Source: Proluteimonas flavola (lineage in GTDB: Bacteria; Pseudomonadota; Gammaproteobacteria; Xanthomonadales; Xanthomonadaceae). Taken from it: a DNA stretch of 64,000 bases. The position numbers and the translations under genes are program-made. The stretch spans positions 1 to 64,000 of the forward strand of contig NZ_JAIWPU010000027.1 in NCBI RefSeq assembly GCF_021191705.1. The letters run 5' to 3'. Of the stretch, positions 10,001 to 17,978 are shown piece by piece. The notes below the pieces were generated by a model. It did not search any database, was not told the origin of the DNA, and worked only from the letters and a program-made list of their open reading frames with translations. Numbering within the stretch: position 1 is the first letter of the stretch; each line of letters begins with the position of its first letter.

Positions 10001-13000
10001 GCTCGGCTTCGGCACGTTCGATTTCAAGCTGGGCCAGGGCGGCCTGTTCGGCTGCGTCGTCCTGCGCGGCGCGCTCGGCGGCGAGCCGCTCGGCCTCCAG
10101 CCGCTCGGTCTCGGCACGCTCGGCGTCGAGTCGTGCCGCTTCCGCCTGCTCGGCCTGTTCCTGCGCGAGGCGTTCCTGCGCCAGACGTTCGGCTTCGACG
10201 CGCTCGGCTTCAAATCGTGCCGCTTCGGCCTGTTCGGCTTCTGCCTGCGCAAGGCGTTCCTGTTCCAGACGTTCCGATTCGAGGCGTGCGGCTTCGAGGC
10301 GGGCGAGTTCCGCCTGCTCCGCTTCGTGCTGCGCGACGCGCTCTGCGTCGAGGCGCGCCTGTTCCGCGCGCTCGGCTTCGAGGCGTTCGCCGTCCAGCCG
10401 CGCCAACTCGACCTGGCCATCGTCGTCGAGCGCGTCGATGTCGTCGGGCAGATCGAACTCGAAACGTTCGACCGGCGCTTCCGGCAGGCGGTCGCGCAAC
10501 GCGCCGACCTGTGCGGCCAGTGCGGTCTGCACCGCGATGCGCGGCTCGGGTTCGTGCAGCTGTCGCAGCGCTTCGCGGGCCGCGACGCAGACCGCGTCGA
10601 GCACCGGCGCGACATCGGCCTGCGGCGTGGCGCCGGCGGCGACAAGGCGTTGTGCGTATTCCTCGGCGGGCCCCAGCAGCAGGCCGATCGCCGGCACTTC
10701 GGCCATCGCGAAGGCGCCGTGCATGGTGTGCAGCGCGCGCAGCAGGCGTTCGCCATCGGCGGGCACGCCGGCATCGATCGCGCCGAGCCAGTCGCCAACG
10801 GTCTGCAGATGGCCCTGGACTTCGTTGTCCAGGATTTCCAGCAGCAGCGCGTCGACGGACGCGGGCACCGTCTCGATCCCGCCGGATGCCGCGGCAGGCG
10901 CTGCCTCCGCGGTTTCGTCGGTCGCGTCGTCTGCCGTTGCAACCGGGGCGACGTCGGATTCGACATCCACCGGCGCCGCTTCGACTTCGGCAGTCTCTGC
11001 AGCAACCGCACGGGCCGCGGGCAGCACCGGCAAGGTGTCGTCGCCGGCGGCGATGCGCGCCGCATTGGCCTGCATCGTGTCCAGATCGGCGCGCAACGTG
11101 GCTTCGCCGCGCAGCACCGCCTGCAGCTCGGGCAGCGCGTAGAAGGCCTGGTCGACCATCTCGACCACGGCCGGGGTCGCGGGACGGCCGTCGATCACGC
11201 GGTTGAGCAGCGTCTCGATCGACCAGCTGAACTCGCCAAGCGCCTTGGCGCCGACCAGCCGGCCGCTGCCCTTGAGCGTGTGGAACACGCGCCGGATCGG
11301 ACGGACCAGTTCGAGGTTGTCCGGCTGCGCGCGCCACGGCGGCAGCAGCGCGTCGAGATTCTCGATCTCGCCGGCGAACTCCTCGAGGAACACTTCGCGG
11401 ATCTCGTCGTCGATCTCGTCGCCGACATGCTCGAATCCGCCAGCGACATCGCGCGCAGGCGAGGGCGCCGGGAGCGTCCCGGCAGCCGCTGCAGGCGCGG
11501 GGGCGGCGACCTCCGCCGGCGGCGTCCACGCGTCGATGCCGCGCGCCAGCTGGCCCAGATCGATCCCGGTGGCCGCGCCATCGTCATCGAACAGGTGATC
11601 GAACACGTGCGTGTCGGCTACGGCGGCGTCCGCATCGGCCGCCGCCGGCAGCGGCCAATAGCCCAGTGCCTCCAGGCTGCTGCGGGCGATGTCGAGGATG
11701 TCGGCGCGGTTCGGGCGCTGCTCGCGCAGCGCCTCGAGGTAATACTCCAGGCTCGCAAGCGCATCGGCGAAGGTGTCGAGCTGGCGACCGTTGGGGACAC
11801 GCTGGCGCGCGATCAGTTCGCGCTCGGCATACAGCCGCACGCCGGACACGTAGTTGGCGGCCTGCGGCAGTTCCAGCATCGACAATGCACCGCCGATCTC
11901 GGCCAGCAGGCGCGGCACCTCCTGCAGCTCGGCGTGGTCCCAGCTGGTCTCGACGAACGCGACCAGGGCCTGCCGCGCGTCGGAGAAATTGGCGATCGCC
12001 TCGCGGACCAGCACCGCCATCGACTGCTGCGCCTCGACGGCGAGCGTGTCGTCGGAGCCGTCGGCGACCTCGGCGCCGAGGCGCGAGACCTGGTCGTCGA
12101 GCGTCGCATCGACATACAGCAGCGCGCCGGCGACATCGAGCAGCGTGTCTTCGCTGGCCGGCATGGCGCCGCCGACGATGCCGCGCATCGTGTCGCGCTG
12201 CTGCTGCACCACGGTGCGCGCCGCGCCGAGGCCCAGCATGCCGAGCGTGTCGGCAACGCCGGCCAGCACCTCGACCTGCGGCTGCAGGCCGGCGATATCG
12301 GTCGAGCCGGTACGCAGGTGCAGGTCGAGCGCGTCCTTGACCCGCAGCAGGTCGTCCTTGACCGCCGCCGACACCGTCCCCAGCAGCGCGCGGTTGCGGC
12401 CGCCGAGACTGCCGCGCGCGTGTTCGAGTTCGGCCTCGCTCGGCAGTTGCGCCTGCAGCTCGAAGGCGTCACGCAGCGCGTCGAGCGCGGGATGCGCGGC
12501 GTCGCTGTGGGCGACGTGATAGAGCAACTGGCGCGTGGGTTCCTGCGCGCCGTCGGCGACTGTCGCGTCGAGCCGCGGCGCCTGCGCGTACTGGCGCACT
12601 TCGCGCTCGACACCGGCGAACACCTGGCGCAGCGTGGGATGCACGGCCGGCGCGAACGCGCCGTCGGCCAATGCATCGGCGACACGCGAGGCGACCCACA
12701 GCATGCGGCGCCGGGTTTCCGAGCCCGCCTGGATGGACAGCGCCGACAGTCCGGCGACCAGCGCGCCGGTGTCGCCGGGACTGCCGTCCGCGGGCCAGGC
12801 CTGCAGCGCGACACGCAACTGGCGTAGCGCGGCATCGGGATCCATGCCGGCATCTTCGACCGGCGCGGTATCGGGCACCGCGCGCGCCAGGTCCGGCGCG
12901 AACAGGATGCTTTCGCTCAGCCCGGCCTCGCCGCGCGCGGCGCGCAGTTCGTTGAGCAGCGGCAGCAGCACGATCGGAATGTCGCGGTGGCCACCCTGCA

Positions 13001-13325
13001 GGCGTTCCAGGTAATCGGGCAGCAGCAGCATGCCGCGCAGCAGCGCGGCCGAGGCGATGTCGCGATCGGCGGTCGCATCGTCGCGCAGCGCGTCCGCGAG
13101 CCGTTCCATTTCCTCGACGACCATCGCCGGCGCGTACAGCTCGACCATGCGCAACGTGCCCTGCGCCTGGTGCAGATAGCCGGCGCACAGGCGCATGCGG
13201 CCCGGATCGTCCGGCGCTTCGACGAAGCCTTCCAGTTCGATCCGCGCCTGGCGCAGCACTTCGTCCAGCTCCGGCTTGATCCAGCCCAGCATGGTGTGGT
13301 CGATGGCATCGCGCAGACCGCTCAT
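7080..13325 (-). CDS. chpA: ChpA/PilL hybrid sensor histidine kinase of the type IV pilus chemosensory system
   Basis: A 2081-residue CheA-type kinase that phosphorylates PilG and PilH to control pilus extension and retraction. N-terminal Hpt-like modules include a site with His52 (LHQAQG, Lys replaced by Gln), HTLKGSG at His682, HTMHG at His866 (Lys replaced by His) and HTLKGGA at His1355. Between the last two lies a long Glu/Ala/Arg/Gln-rich helix, about residues 974-1130. Then follow the dimerisation region, HATPase_c (NAVAHGLE near 1670; DDGAGLD near 1716), a CheW domain (about 1800-1910) and a C-terminal receiver (VVDDS near 1961, phospho-Asp in LLDIEMP near 2007, GKPY near 2057). The start ATG at 13325 has GGAG 8 bases upstream. 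It is shorter than P. aeruginosa ChpA, with fewer recognisable Hpt sites. Confidence 0.93.
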   Translation of the reverse strand: MSGLRDAIDHTMLGWIKPELDEVLRQARIELEGFVEAPDDPGRMRLCAGYLHQAQGTLRMVELYAPAMVVEEMERLADALRDDATADRDIASAALLRGMLLLPDYLERLQGGHRDIPIVLLPLLNELRAARGEAGLSESILFAPDLARAVPDTAPVEDAGMDPDAALRQLRVALQAWPADGSPGDTGALVAGLSALSIQAGSETRRRMLWVASRVADALADGAFAPAVHPTLRQVFAGVEREVRQYAQAPRLDATVADGAQEPTRQLLYHVAHSDAAHPALDALRDAFELQAQLPSEAELEHARGSLGGRNRALLGTVSAAVKDDLLRVKDALDLHLRTGSTDIAGLQPQVEVLAGVADTLGMLGLGAARTVVQQQRDTMRGIVGGAMPASEDTLLDVAGALLYVDATLDDQVSRLGAEVADGSDDTLAVEAQQSMAVLVREAIANFSDARQALVAFVETSWDHAELQEVPRLLAEIGGALSMLELPQAANYVSGVRLYAERELIARQRVPNGRQLDTFADALASLEYYLEALREQRPNRADILDIARSSLEALGYWPLPAAADADAAVADTHVFDHLFDDDGAATGIDLGQLARGIDAWTPPAEVAAPAPAAAAGTLPAPSPARDVAGGFEHVGDEIDDEIREVFLEEFAGEIENLDALLPPWRAQPDNLELVRPIRRVFHTLKGSGRLVGAKALGEFSWSIETLLNRVIDGRPATPAVVEMVDQAFYALPELQAVLRGEATLRADLDTMQANAARIAAGDDTLPVLPAARAVAAETAEVEAAPVDVESDVAPVATADDATDETAEAAPAAASGGIETVPASVDALLLEILDNEVQGHLQTVGDWLGAIDAGVPADGERLLRALHTMHGAFAMAEVPAIGLLLGPAEEYAQRLVAAGATPQADVAPVLDAVCVAAREALRQLHEPEPRIAVQTALAAQVGALRDRLPEAPVERFEFDLPDDIDALDDDGQVELARLDGERLEAERAEQARLDAERVAQHEAEQAELARLEAARLESERLEQERLAQAEAEQAEAARFEAERVEAERLAQERLAQEQAEQAEAARLDAERAETERLEAERLAAERAAQDDAAEQAALAQLEIERAEAERVEAERLEQERLAAEHAARTDEAGAAPDRAASESAEHDAARQADAARIAVEAFEALRRQARIDAAVLGAERDRFEQDETVRRLRDAAQEAAETATPPAVEAVDAGDVDADADADTIDDADGVDTTVPASEPEADTPSADADIDGMASIPPAETDAASASPVDEAPEAAIDTSADEALVDPAPSAPELPASEEDPDAALSLDGLDPELIDIFVEEGIDLLDHADALLAQLRESPDSRDAVAGLQRDLHTLKGGARMAGLMEIGELGHAMETLLESVAERHRSLRRGDVMLLERGFDRLHTMVTRAGDRRAIGPSQALVDAFNGKRSGDTPIVSSAPADEMPRVELAPLSAPLPLDSDAAGDEETALRGSQEQVRIRADLLDQLVTYAGEVAIYRARLEQQLGGFRGAMNELAQTNTRLRDQLRRLDIETEAQIVARYQREGEASDTTFDPLELDRFSTLQQLSRALSETASDFASLQQMLDDQTRQYETLLTQQSRVSSDLQEGLMRTRMVPFDGLVPRLRRVVRQAAQDTGKQVQLRLEGTQGELDRNVLERMVSPLEHMLRNAVAHGLEAPDARRSAGKAEEGSVHIAVRREGSEVVLEVGDDGAGLDRAAIRRRAEARGLLQADADVADVDLDALILQPGFSTATEVSRLAGRGVGMDVVASEVRQLGGTFDIRSRDGAGTTFTLRLPQTLAVTQAAFVRIGETSFAVPIASVRGVGRIARSEAKPGAIYRYGGEDYPLYDLGRLVGQPSARAEGQLQMPLLLIRAGELRAAVAVDEIVGNKEIVVKPVGPQITSIPGIFGATIMGDGRVVVILDIAPLVRRHGTQAAQVDAPEQAAGPVVERRAVPLVMVVDDSVTMRKVTGRVLERHNFEVVTAKDGLDALERMDERVPDLMLLDIEMPRMDGYELATQMKAHPRLRDVHIMMITSRTGEKHRQRAFEIGVDRYLGKPYQEPELLRHVYELLKLERDDD

Positions 13326-13347
13326 GCGGCGGCTCCGCGAGGGACGT

Positions 13348-13361
13348 CGCGCGCGCGCGCG
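13348..13361. repeat. CG-dinucleotide tract between pilJ and chpA
   Basis: An alternating CG run lies in the 73-base gap between the pilJ stop and the chpA start, where pilK sits in Pseudomonas aeruginosa. It is self-complementary. No other function is evident. Confidence 0.5.
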
Positions 13362-13398
13362 CGAATGAAGCAGACGGTCATGGAATCCGTTCCGTGGC

Positions 13399-15420
13399 TC
13401 AGGCCGGCAGCTTGAAGTCGGCGACCGAACGACGCAGATCGGCGGCGAGCTGCGCCAGGTTGCCGATCGACGCCGCGGTCTGGTTGGCGCCCTGCGAGGT
13501 CTGCCGGGTGATCGACTGGATCGTGTGCATCGTCGTGGTGATGTTGGTCGCGGCCGACGACTGCTGATGCGCCGCCGAGGAGATGCCCTGGATGAGGTCG
13601 GCGAGGCTGGTCGAGACGCTTTCGATCTCGCCCAGGGCGGTGCCGGCGTCCTCGGCCAGGCGCGCACCGGCGACCACCTCGGACGTCGTCTGTTCCATCG
13701 ACGTCACCGCTTCGTTGGTGTCGGACTGGATCGTCTGCACCAGGGTTTCGATGCGGCGTGTCGCATTGGTCGCGCGTTCCGCGAGGCGCTGCACTTCGTC
13801 GGCCACGACCGCGAATCCGCGGCCGGCTTCACCGGCGGACGCCGCCTGGATCGCGGCATTGAGCGCGAGGATGTTGGTCTGCTCGGAGATGTCGTTGATC
13901 AGTTCGACGATCGAGCCGATCTCCTGGGAACTTTCGCCCAGCCGCTTGATGCGCTTGGAGGTCTCCTGGATCTGGTCGCGGATCGAGTCCATGCCGGCGA
14001 TCGTCTCGCGCACCACGCCCGCGCCCTTGGTCGCGATCTGCACCGAGCGCTGCGCCACGTCGGCCGATTCGGCGGAGTTCTTCGACACTTGGTCGATGCT
14101 GACCGCGATCTCGTTGATCCGGTCCGACGCGGAATTGATTTCCTGTTCCTGATGCTCGGCGGCTTCGGCCAGGTGCATCGCGGTTGCCTGGGTTTCCTGC
14201 GCGCTGGAGGCGACCTGCACGGAGGTGTCGTTGATCGTCTGCACCAGGCTGCGCAGTTGCTCGATCGCGAAGTTGATCGAGTCTGCGATGGCGCCGGTCA
14301 TGTCCTCGGTGACCGTGGCCTTGACCGTCAGGTCGCCTTCGGCGAGCGAGCCCATTTCGTCCAGCAGGCGCATGATCGCCTCCTGGTTGCGGTTGTTGAG
14401 TTCCATCGTGGTCTCGTAGCGCTCGCGCTGCGCGCGGTTGAGCGAGAACAGCAGGCCGGCGATGGCCACCAGCGCGATCAGACCGGCAACGATGCTGATC
14501 CAGATGTTGCCCAGCAGGCTGCGGTCGGTCAGCGAACCGAAGGCGGTGAAGGCATTGAACAGCGATTCGCTGTCGGTCAGCAGCTGGTCGGAACCGGCCA
14601 CCAGCGCGCCTGCCGCGGCCTGCGCCTGGAACAGCTGCTCGCTGCTGCCCAGGATCGCCTCGAGTTCGGCGCGCATCTGCGCCCAGGCCTCGTCGGCGCG
14701 GGTCAGCGCGGCGAGCGCGTTGCCGTTGGTCAGCGCCTGCAGTTCGCGCGACGGGTCGCCCTCGCGCAGACCGGTCATGACCTGGTGGAAGTCTTCCGCG
14801 TTGCGGCGCAGGCCCTGGCCCGCGATCGACGCGCCGGCCCCGCCGGCCTGCACTTCGGTCACCCGGCGCGCCATGTCGCCGGCGATCACCACCTGGCGCA
14901 GCGCCATGTAGACCTGCGAGGACGGCGAGCCGCTGCTCGACATCGCGCGCACCAGCTCGTCGAGCAGGGCCTGCAGCTGCGGCACGCCCTGGCTGAAGCG
15001 TTGGGCCTGTCCGGCGAACGCGGTCACTGCCGCTTCGCTGTCGGCCAGCCGTTGCGCACTGGCGCCCAGCGGGGTCCAGGTCTCGGTGACCTTGGCGATC
15101 GGGCCGGATACGCCGGTGGCGTCGCCGTAGCTGGCGTTGAGCTGCCGGACGTCGCCGTCGATCTGCGCGCGCGTGTCGTTGAACGCGGCGAATGCGGCTG
15201 CGTTGCCGCGCACCGCCTCGGTGCCCTGGTTGGCCAGGCGCTGGCTGTCCACGCGCAGGTTCGAGGCCGCCGTGCTGGCGCCGCCCAGGCGCGAGGCCTT
15301 CCACGTCCCGTAGCCGGTGTTGAGGACCAGGATCGCACCGGCGACGACCAGCGCCACGATCCAGAAGTTCGTACCGAAGGTGCGACGTTTGACGGTGGGA
15401 GTATCGGCGGCTGTGCTCAT
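13399..15420 (-). CDS. pilJ: PilJ, methyl-accepting chemotaxis protein for twitching motility
   Basis: The inner-membrane receptor of the type IV pilus chemosensory system; in P. aeruginosa PilJ interacts with pilin and relays surface contact to ChpA. The 673-residue protein has a cytoplasmic N terminus, TM1 at about 15-37, a PilJ-type helical periplasmic region, TM2 at about 303-325 ([16 protein letters not shown]), a HAMP-like linker and a long cytoplasmic coiled coil. The hairpin tip ([12 protein letters not shown], then [18 protein letters not shown], near 520-555) is the conserved CheW/CheA-binding site. ATG at 15420. The gene is followed by chpA after 73 bases without a pilK methyltransferase, so receptor methylation would need another CheR. 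Confidence 0.93.
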   Translation of the reverse strand: MSTAADTPTVKRRTFGTNFWIVALVVAGAILVLNTGYGTWKASRLGGASTAASNLRVDSQRLANQGTEAVRGNAAAFAAFNDTRAQIDGDVRQLNASYGDATGVSGPIAKVTETWTPLGASAQRLADSEAAVTAFAGQAQRFSQGVPQLQALLDELVRAMSSSGSPSSQVYMALRQVVIAGDMARRVTEVQAGGAGASIAGQGLRRNAEDFHQVMTGLREGDPSRELQALTNGNALAALTRADEAWAQMRAELEAILGSSEQLFQAQAAAGALVAGSDQLLTDSESLFNAFTAFGSLTDRSLLGNIWISIVAGLIALVAIAGLLFSLNRAQRERYETTMELNNRNQEAIMRLLDEMGSLAEGDLTVKATVTEDMTGAIADSINFAIEQLRSLVQTINDTSVQVASSAQETQATAMHLAEAAEHQEQEINSASDRINEIAVSIDQVSKNSAESADVAQRSVQIATKGAGVVRETIAGMDSIRDQIQETSKRIKRLGESSQEIGSIVELINDISEQTNILALNAAIQAASAGEAGRGFAVVADEVQRLAERATNATRRIETLVQTIQSDTNEAVTSMEQTTSEVVAGARLAEDAGTALGEIESVSTSLADLIQGISSAAHQQSSAATNITTTMHTIQSITRQTSQGANQTAASIGNLAQLAADLRRSVADFKLPA

Positions 15421-15457
15421 GCGGGCTGTCCGTTCCTGATGCGGGGTGCCGGGGCCA

Positions 15458-16018
15458 TCAGGCCGCGGCGTGTCTGAATTCCGGGGTGCGCCCCAGGCGG
15501 TCGAGGCTGAAGACGCCCCAGGTCGCGTTGGCATGCGCATAGGCGCGGTCGACGAAATGACCGTAGCGGCCCTCGGCGATGCGTTCGGCCGAGACCTCGT
15601 CTTCCTCGAGGAAACTGCGCTGTCCGAACAGTTCGTCGATCGTCACCGCGACGTCGCCACCGGGCTGTCGCACGATCAGCACGCGCTGGCTTTCCTGCAG
15701 CACCGTGCGCTCGCCTTCGAGGAACTGCTTGAGATCGACGATCGGCAGCAGGCTGCCGCGGACGTTGGCGACGCCGAGCATCCACTGCTGTGCGCCGGGC
15801 ACCGGCGTCACCGGCGGCATCGGCAGGATCTCGACGACCTCGTCGAACGAGGACGCGAGCATGCGTCGGCCGATGCGGTAGCCGACGCCGCGCCACAGGC
15901 CGGGCGCGTCGAGCTGGTCGGGCAGGCCGACGCTGTGCGCCAGGCTGCGCCGCTCGTATTCGGCAAGGCGTGCGAACGCGCCGGCCGCGGGCGCGTCGAC
16001 GGACTGCGGGATCGACAT
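15458..16018 (-). CDS. pilI: PilI, CheW-like coupling protein
   Basis: A 186-residue CheW-domain protein that couples PilJ to ChpA. Supporting motifs are [21 protein letters not shown] (about 95-115), the ligand-side segment [14 protein letters not shown], and a C-terminal Phe/Ser strand (WGVFSLDRL). The ATG at 16018 shares one base with the pilH stop (TGATG), so it is translationally coupled. Order pilG-pilH-pilI-pilJ matches Pseudomonas and Xanthomonas. A longer open frame upstream is only the complement of pilH and was discarded. Confidence 0.9.
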   Translation of the reverse strand: MSIPQSVDAPAAGAFARLAEYERRSLAHSVGLPDQLDAPGLWRGVGYRIGRRMLASSFDEVVEILPMPPVTPVPGAQQWMLGVANVRGSLLPIVDLKQFLEGERTVLQESQRVLIVRQPGGDVAVTIDELFGQRSFLEEDEVSAERIAEGRYGHFVDRAYAHANATWGVFSLDRLGRTPEFRHAAA

Positions 16019-16383
16019 CAGCCGGCCAGCACCGCGTTGACCTGACTGATCAGCGCGTCTTCGGTCGGCGGCTTGACGATATAGCCCTTCGCGCCCTGGC
16101 GCAGGCCCCACATCCGGTCCGTCTCCATGCCCTTGGTGCTGATGATGACGATCGGAATGCCGGACGTTTCGGCGTCCCTGGCCAACGCACGCGTGGCCTG
16201 GAAGCCGCTCATGCCCGGCAGCACCACGTCCATCAGTACGAGGTCGGGGCGTTCGCGCTTGCACGCGACGATGCCGTCCTCGGCGTTGCCCGATGCGGTG
16301 ACCTGATGCCCATGGCGTTCCAGCCACTGGGTCAGCACCGCGGTGTCGGTCGGTGAATCCTCGATCAACAGGATGCGTGCCAT
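16018..16383 (-). CDS. pilH: PilH, single-domain response regulator
   Basis: A 121-residue receiver protein. Conserved residues are visible: acidic pocket E8-D9 (LLIEDSPTD), phospho-acceptor D52 (VLMDVVLPG), switch Ser/Thr in IISTKG (about 81-85) and Lys104 in YIVKPP. In P. aeruginosa PilH dampens or redirects ChpA signalling and is linked to pilus retraction via PilT/PilU; that role is inferred here from synteny. The start ATG at 16383 is preceded by a purine-rich ribosome binding site (GGGGGAGAG). It lies 17 bases after pilG and overlaps pilI by one base. Confidence 0.92.
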   Translation of the reverse strand: MARILLIEDSPTDTAVLTQWLERHGHQVTASGNAEDGIVACKRERPDLVLMDVVLPGMSGFQATRALARDAETSGIPIVIISTKGMETDRMWGLRQGAKGYIVKPPTEDALISQVNAVLAG

Positions 16384-16400
16384 GCCCTGCTCTCCCCCGA

Positions 16401-16805
16401 TCAGGCGTTGACGTGCGTGCGGATCGCGTCGAGGAGTTCCTCGCGCGTGAATGGCTTGGTGACGTACTGCTCGGAGCCGACGATGCGGCCGCGGGCCTTG
16501 TCGAACAGGCCGTCCTTGGACGAGAGCATGATCACCGGCGTATTGCGGAACACCTGATTGTTCTTGATCAGCGCGCAGGTCTGATAGCCGTCCAGGCGCG
16601 GCATCATGATGTCGACGAAGATGATCTGCGGCTTCTGGTCGGCGATCTTCGCCAGCGCCTCGAAGCCGTCGACGGCGGTGACGACCTCGGCCCCTTCGCG
16701 ACGCAACAGCGTCTCCGCGGTGCGGCGGATGGTCTTCGAATCGTCGATCACCATCACCCGCAAGCCGTCGAGGCTGCCGGAGGACGGCTTGTCGTCACTG
16801 GTCAT
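16401..16805 (-). CDS. pilG: PilG, single-domain response regulator
   Basis: A 134-residue receiver protein and first gene of the Chp operon. Residues D21-D22 (VMVIDDSKTIRR), D65 (IFVDIMMPRLDG) and K117 (YVTKPF) form the phosphorylation site, and MLSSKDG supplies the switch Ser. PilG is the main output of ChpA; in Pseudomonas it promotes PilB-driven pilus extension and cAMP production, and in Xanthomonas it is required for twitching. The ATG at 16805 has AGGGGAGA five bases upstream. A perfect TTGACA hexamer lies about 80 bases upstream. The operon is divergent from gshB-tonB, as in P. aeruginosa. Confidence 0.93.
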   Translation of the reverse strand: MTSDDKPSSGSLDGLRVMVIDDSKTIRRTAETLLRREGAEVVTAVDGFEALAKIADQKPQIIFVDIMMPRLDGYQTCALIKNNQVFRNTPVIMLSSKDGLFDKARGRIVGSEQYVTKPFTREELLDAIRTHVNA

Positions 16806-16857
16806 GCATTCTCCCCTGGTGCGCGGCGCGGGACTTCGCGCGCCGGTGCAGGACGGA

Positions 16858-16888
16858 GTTATACCGCGGCCCGGCGTCGGCCTGTCAA
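16858..16888 (-). promoter_or_regulatory. Candidate sigma70 promoter of the pilG operon
   Basis: On the minus strand TTGACA (16888-16883) and TATAAC (16863-16858) are separated by 19 bases, slightly longer than optimal. Both hexamers are close to consensus in a very GC-rich setting. They point toward pilG, about 53 bases from the -10 to the start codon. Confidence 0.55.
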
Positions 16889-16995
16889 GATTTTCACGCG
16901 CTGTGTGCCCAGCGCCCCGAAATGCGGCGGCGCGGCACGGGAACCGCCCCTGATAAGATCGTGCGTCCCTATTCCGCATTCCGCAGGTCGTACGC

Positions 16996-17958
16996 ATGTC
17001 CCTGGATGTCGTCGTGGTGATGGACCCGATCGGGTCCATCAGGATCGCCAAGGACTCGACGTTCGCGATGCTGCTCGAAGCGCAGCGACGCGGCCATCGC
17101 CTGCATTACGTGATGCCCGGCGGGCTGGCGATGACCGGTGGCGATGCGGTCGCGCGCGTAGCGCCTTTGACCGTGCGCGAAGACGCGGGCGACTGGTACA
17201 CCCTCGGCACGCCCGCGCTGCGCCGCTTCGGCGATGGCGACGTGGTGCTGATGCGCAAGGACCCGCCGGTCGATCCGGAGTTCGTCGGCGACACGCAGAT
17301 CCTGAGCGTCGCGCAGCGGCAGGGCGCTCGAATCGTCAACGATCCGCAGGGCCTGCGCGACATGAACGAGAAACTGGGCGCGCTGGCGTTTCCGCAGTGC
17401 TGTCCGCCGACGCTGGTCAGCCGCGATGCGGCGTCGCTCAAGGCCTTCGTCGCGGAACATCGCGACGCCGTGCTCAAGCCGCTCGACGGCATGGGCGGGC
17501 GTTCGATCTTCCGCGCCGTCGCCGGCGACGCCAACCTCAACGTGATCCTGGAAACGCTGACCGACGGCGGTCGTCGCCTGGCGATGGCGCAGCGCTATCT
17601 GCCGGAGATCGTGGATGGCGACAAGCGCATCCTGCTGATCGACGGCGTGCCGGTCGACTACTGCCTGGCGCGGATTCCGCAGGGCGACGAGTTCCGCGGC
17701 AACCTCGCGGTCGGCGGCCGCGGCGAGGCACGACCGCTGAGCGAGCGCGATCGTTGGATCGCGGCGCAGGTCGGCCCGGCGCTGGCCGCGCGCGGCATGC
17801 GCTTCGTCGGCCTCGACGTCATCGGCGACTGGCTGACCGAGGTCAACGTCACCAGCCCGACCTGCATCCGCGAGATCGACGCGGCCTACGGCACCAACAT
17901 CGCCGGCCTGCTGTTCGACGCGATCGAGCGCGGCCCGGTCGCGACGCATACGCCCTGA
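16996..17958 (+). CDS. gshB: Glutathione synthetase
   Basis: GshB ligates gamma-glutamylcysteine and glycine with ATP to make glutathione. The 320-residue protein has the prokaryotic GSH-synthetase layout. The N-terminal domain begins VVVVMDPIGSI and includes the RKDPPVDPEF motif. The ATP-grasp domain follows, with KPLDGMGGRSIFR (about 155-167), QRYLPEI, GDKRILLIDG, RGGRGEAR-like glycine loop, and the metal-binding end FVGLDVIG and EVNVTSPTCIRE. ATG at 16996. It is divergent from pilG and separated by 20 bases from a tonB-like gene, the same neighbourhood as P. aeruginosa tonB3-gshB-pilG. Confidence 0.96.
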   Translation: MSLDVVVVMDPIGSIRIAKDSTFAMLLEAQRRGHRLHYVMPGGLAMTGGDAVARVAPLTVREDAGDWYTLGTPALRRFGDGDVVLMRKDPPVDPEFVGDTQILSVAQRQGARIVNDPQGLRDMNEKLGALAFPQCCPPTLVSRDAASLKAFVAEHRDAVLKPLDGMGGRSIFRAVAGDANLNVILETLTDGGRRLAMAQRYLPEIVDGDKRILLIDGVPVDYCLARIPQGDEFRGNLAVGGRGEARPLSERDRWIAAQVGPALAARGMRFVGLDVIGDWLTEVNVTSPTCIREIDAAYGTNIAGLLFDAIERGPVATHTP

Positions 17959-17978
17959 CACGCACCGCGCGACCGACG

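Noticed and set aside
9930-10420. Repeats in chpA as a CRISPR or tandem DNA array
   Set aside because: Units vary in length and sequence at the DNA level and are explained by a repeated Glu/Ala/Arg peptide.
6636-12827. Two very long plus-strand open frames (over 900 codons) opposite chpB and chpA
   Set aside because: They are complements of a real coding frame in about 70 % GC DNA, where stop codons are rare. Their products are low-complexity His/Arg/Gln/Ala-rich with no domain, while the minus strand has clear conserved motifs.
13326-13667. N-terminal extension of chpA
   Set aside because: The extra codons run through the complement frame of pilJ and are Arg/Pro/Ser-rich; the family start is the ATG at 13325 with a GGAG site.
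16353-17978. Long plus-strand frame through pilG and gshB fused to the tonB-like gene
   Set aside because: Only the part from 17979 matches a family; the upstream part is a shadow of gshB and pilG.
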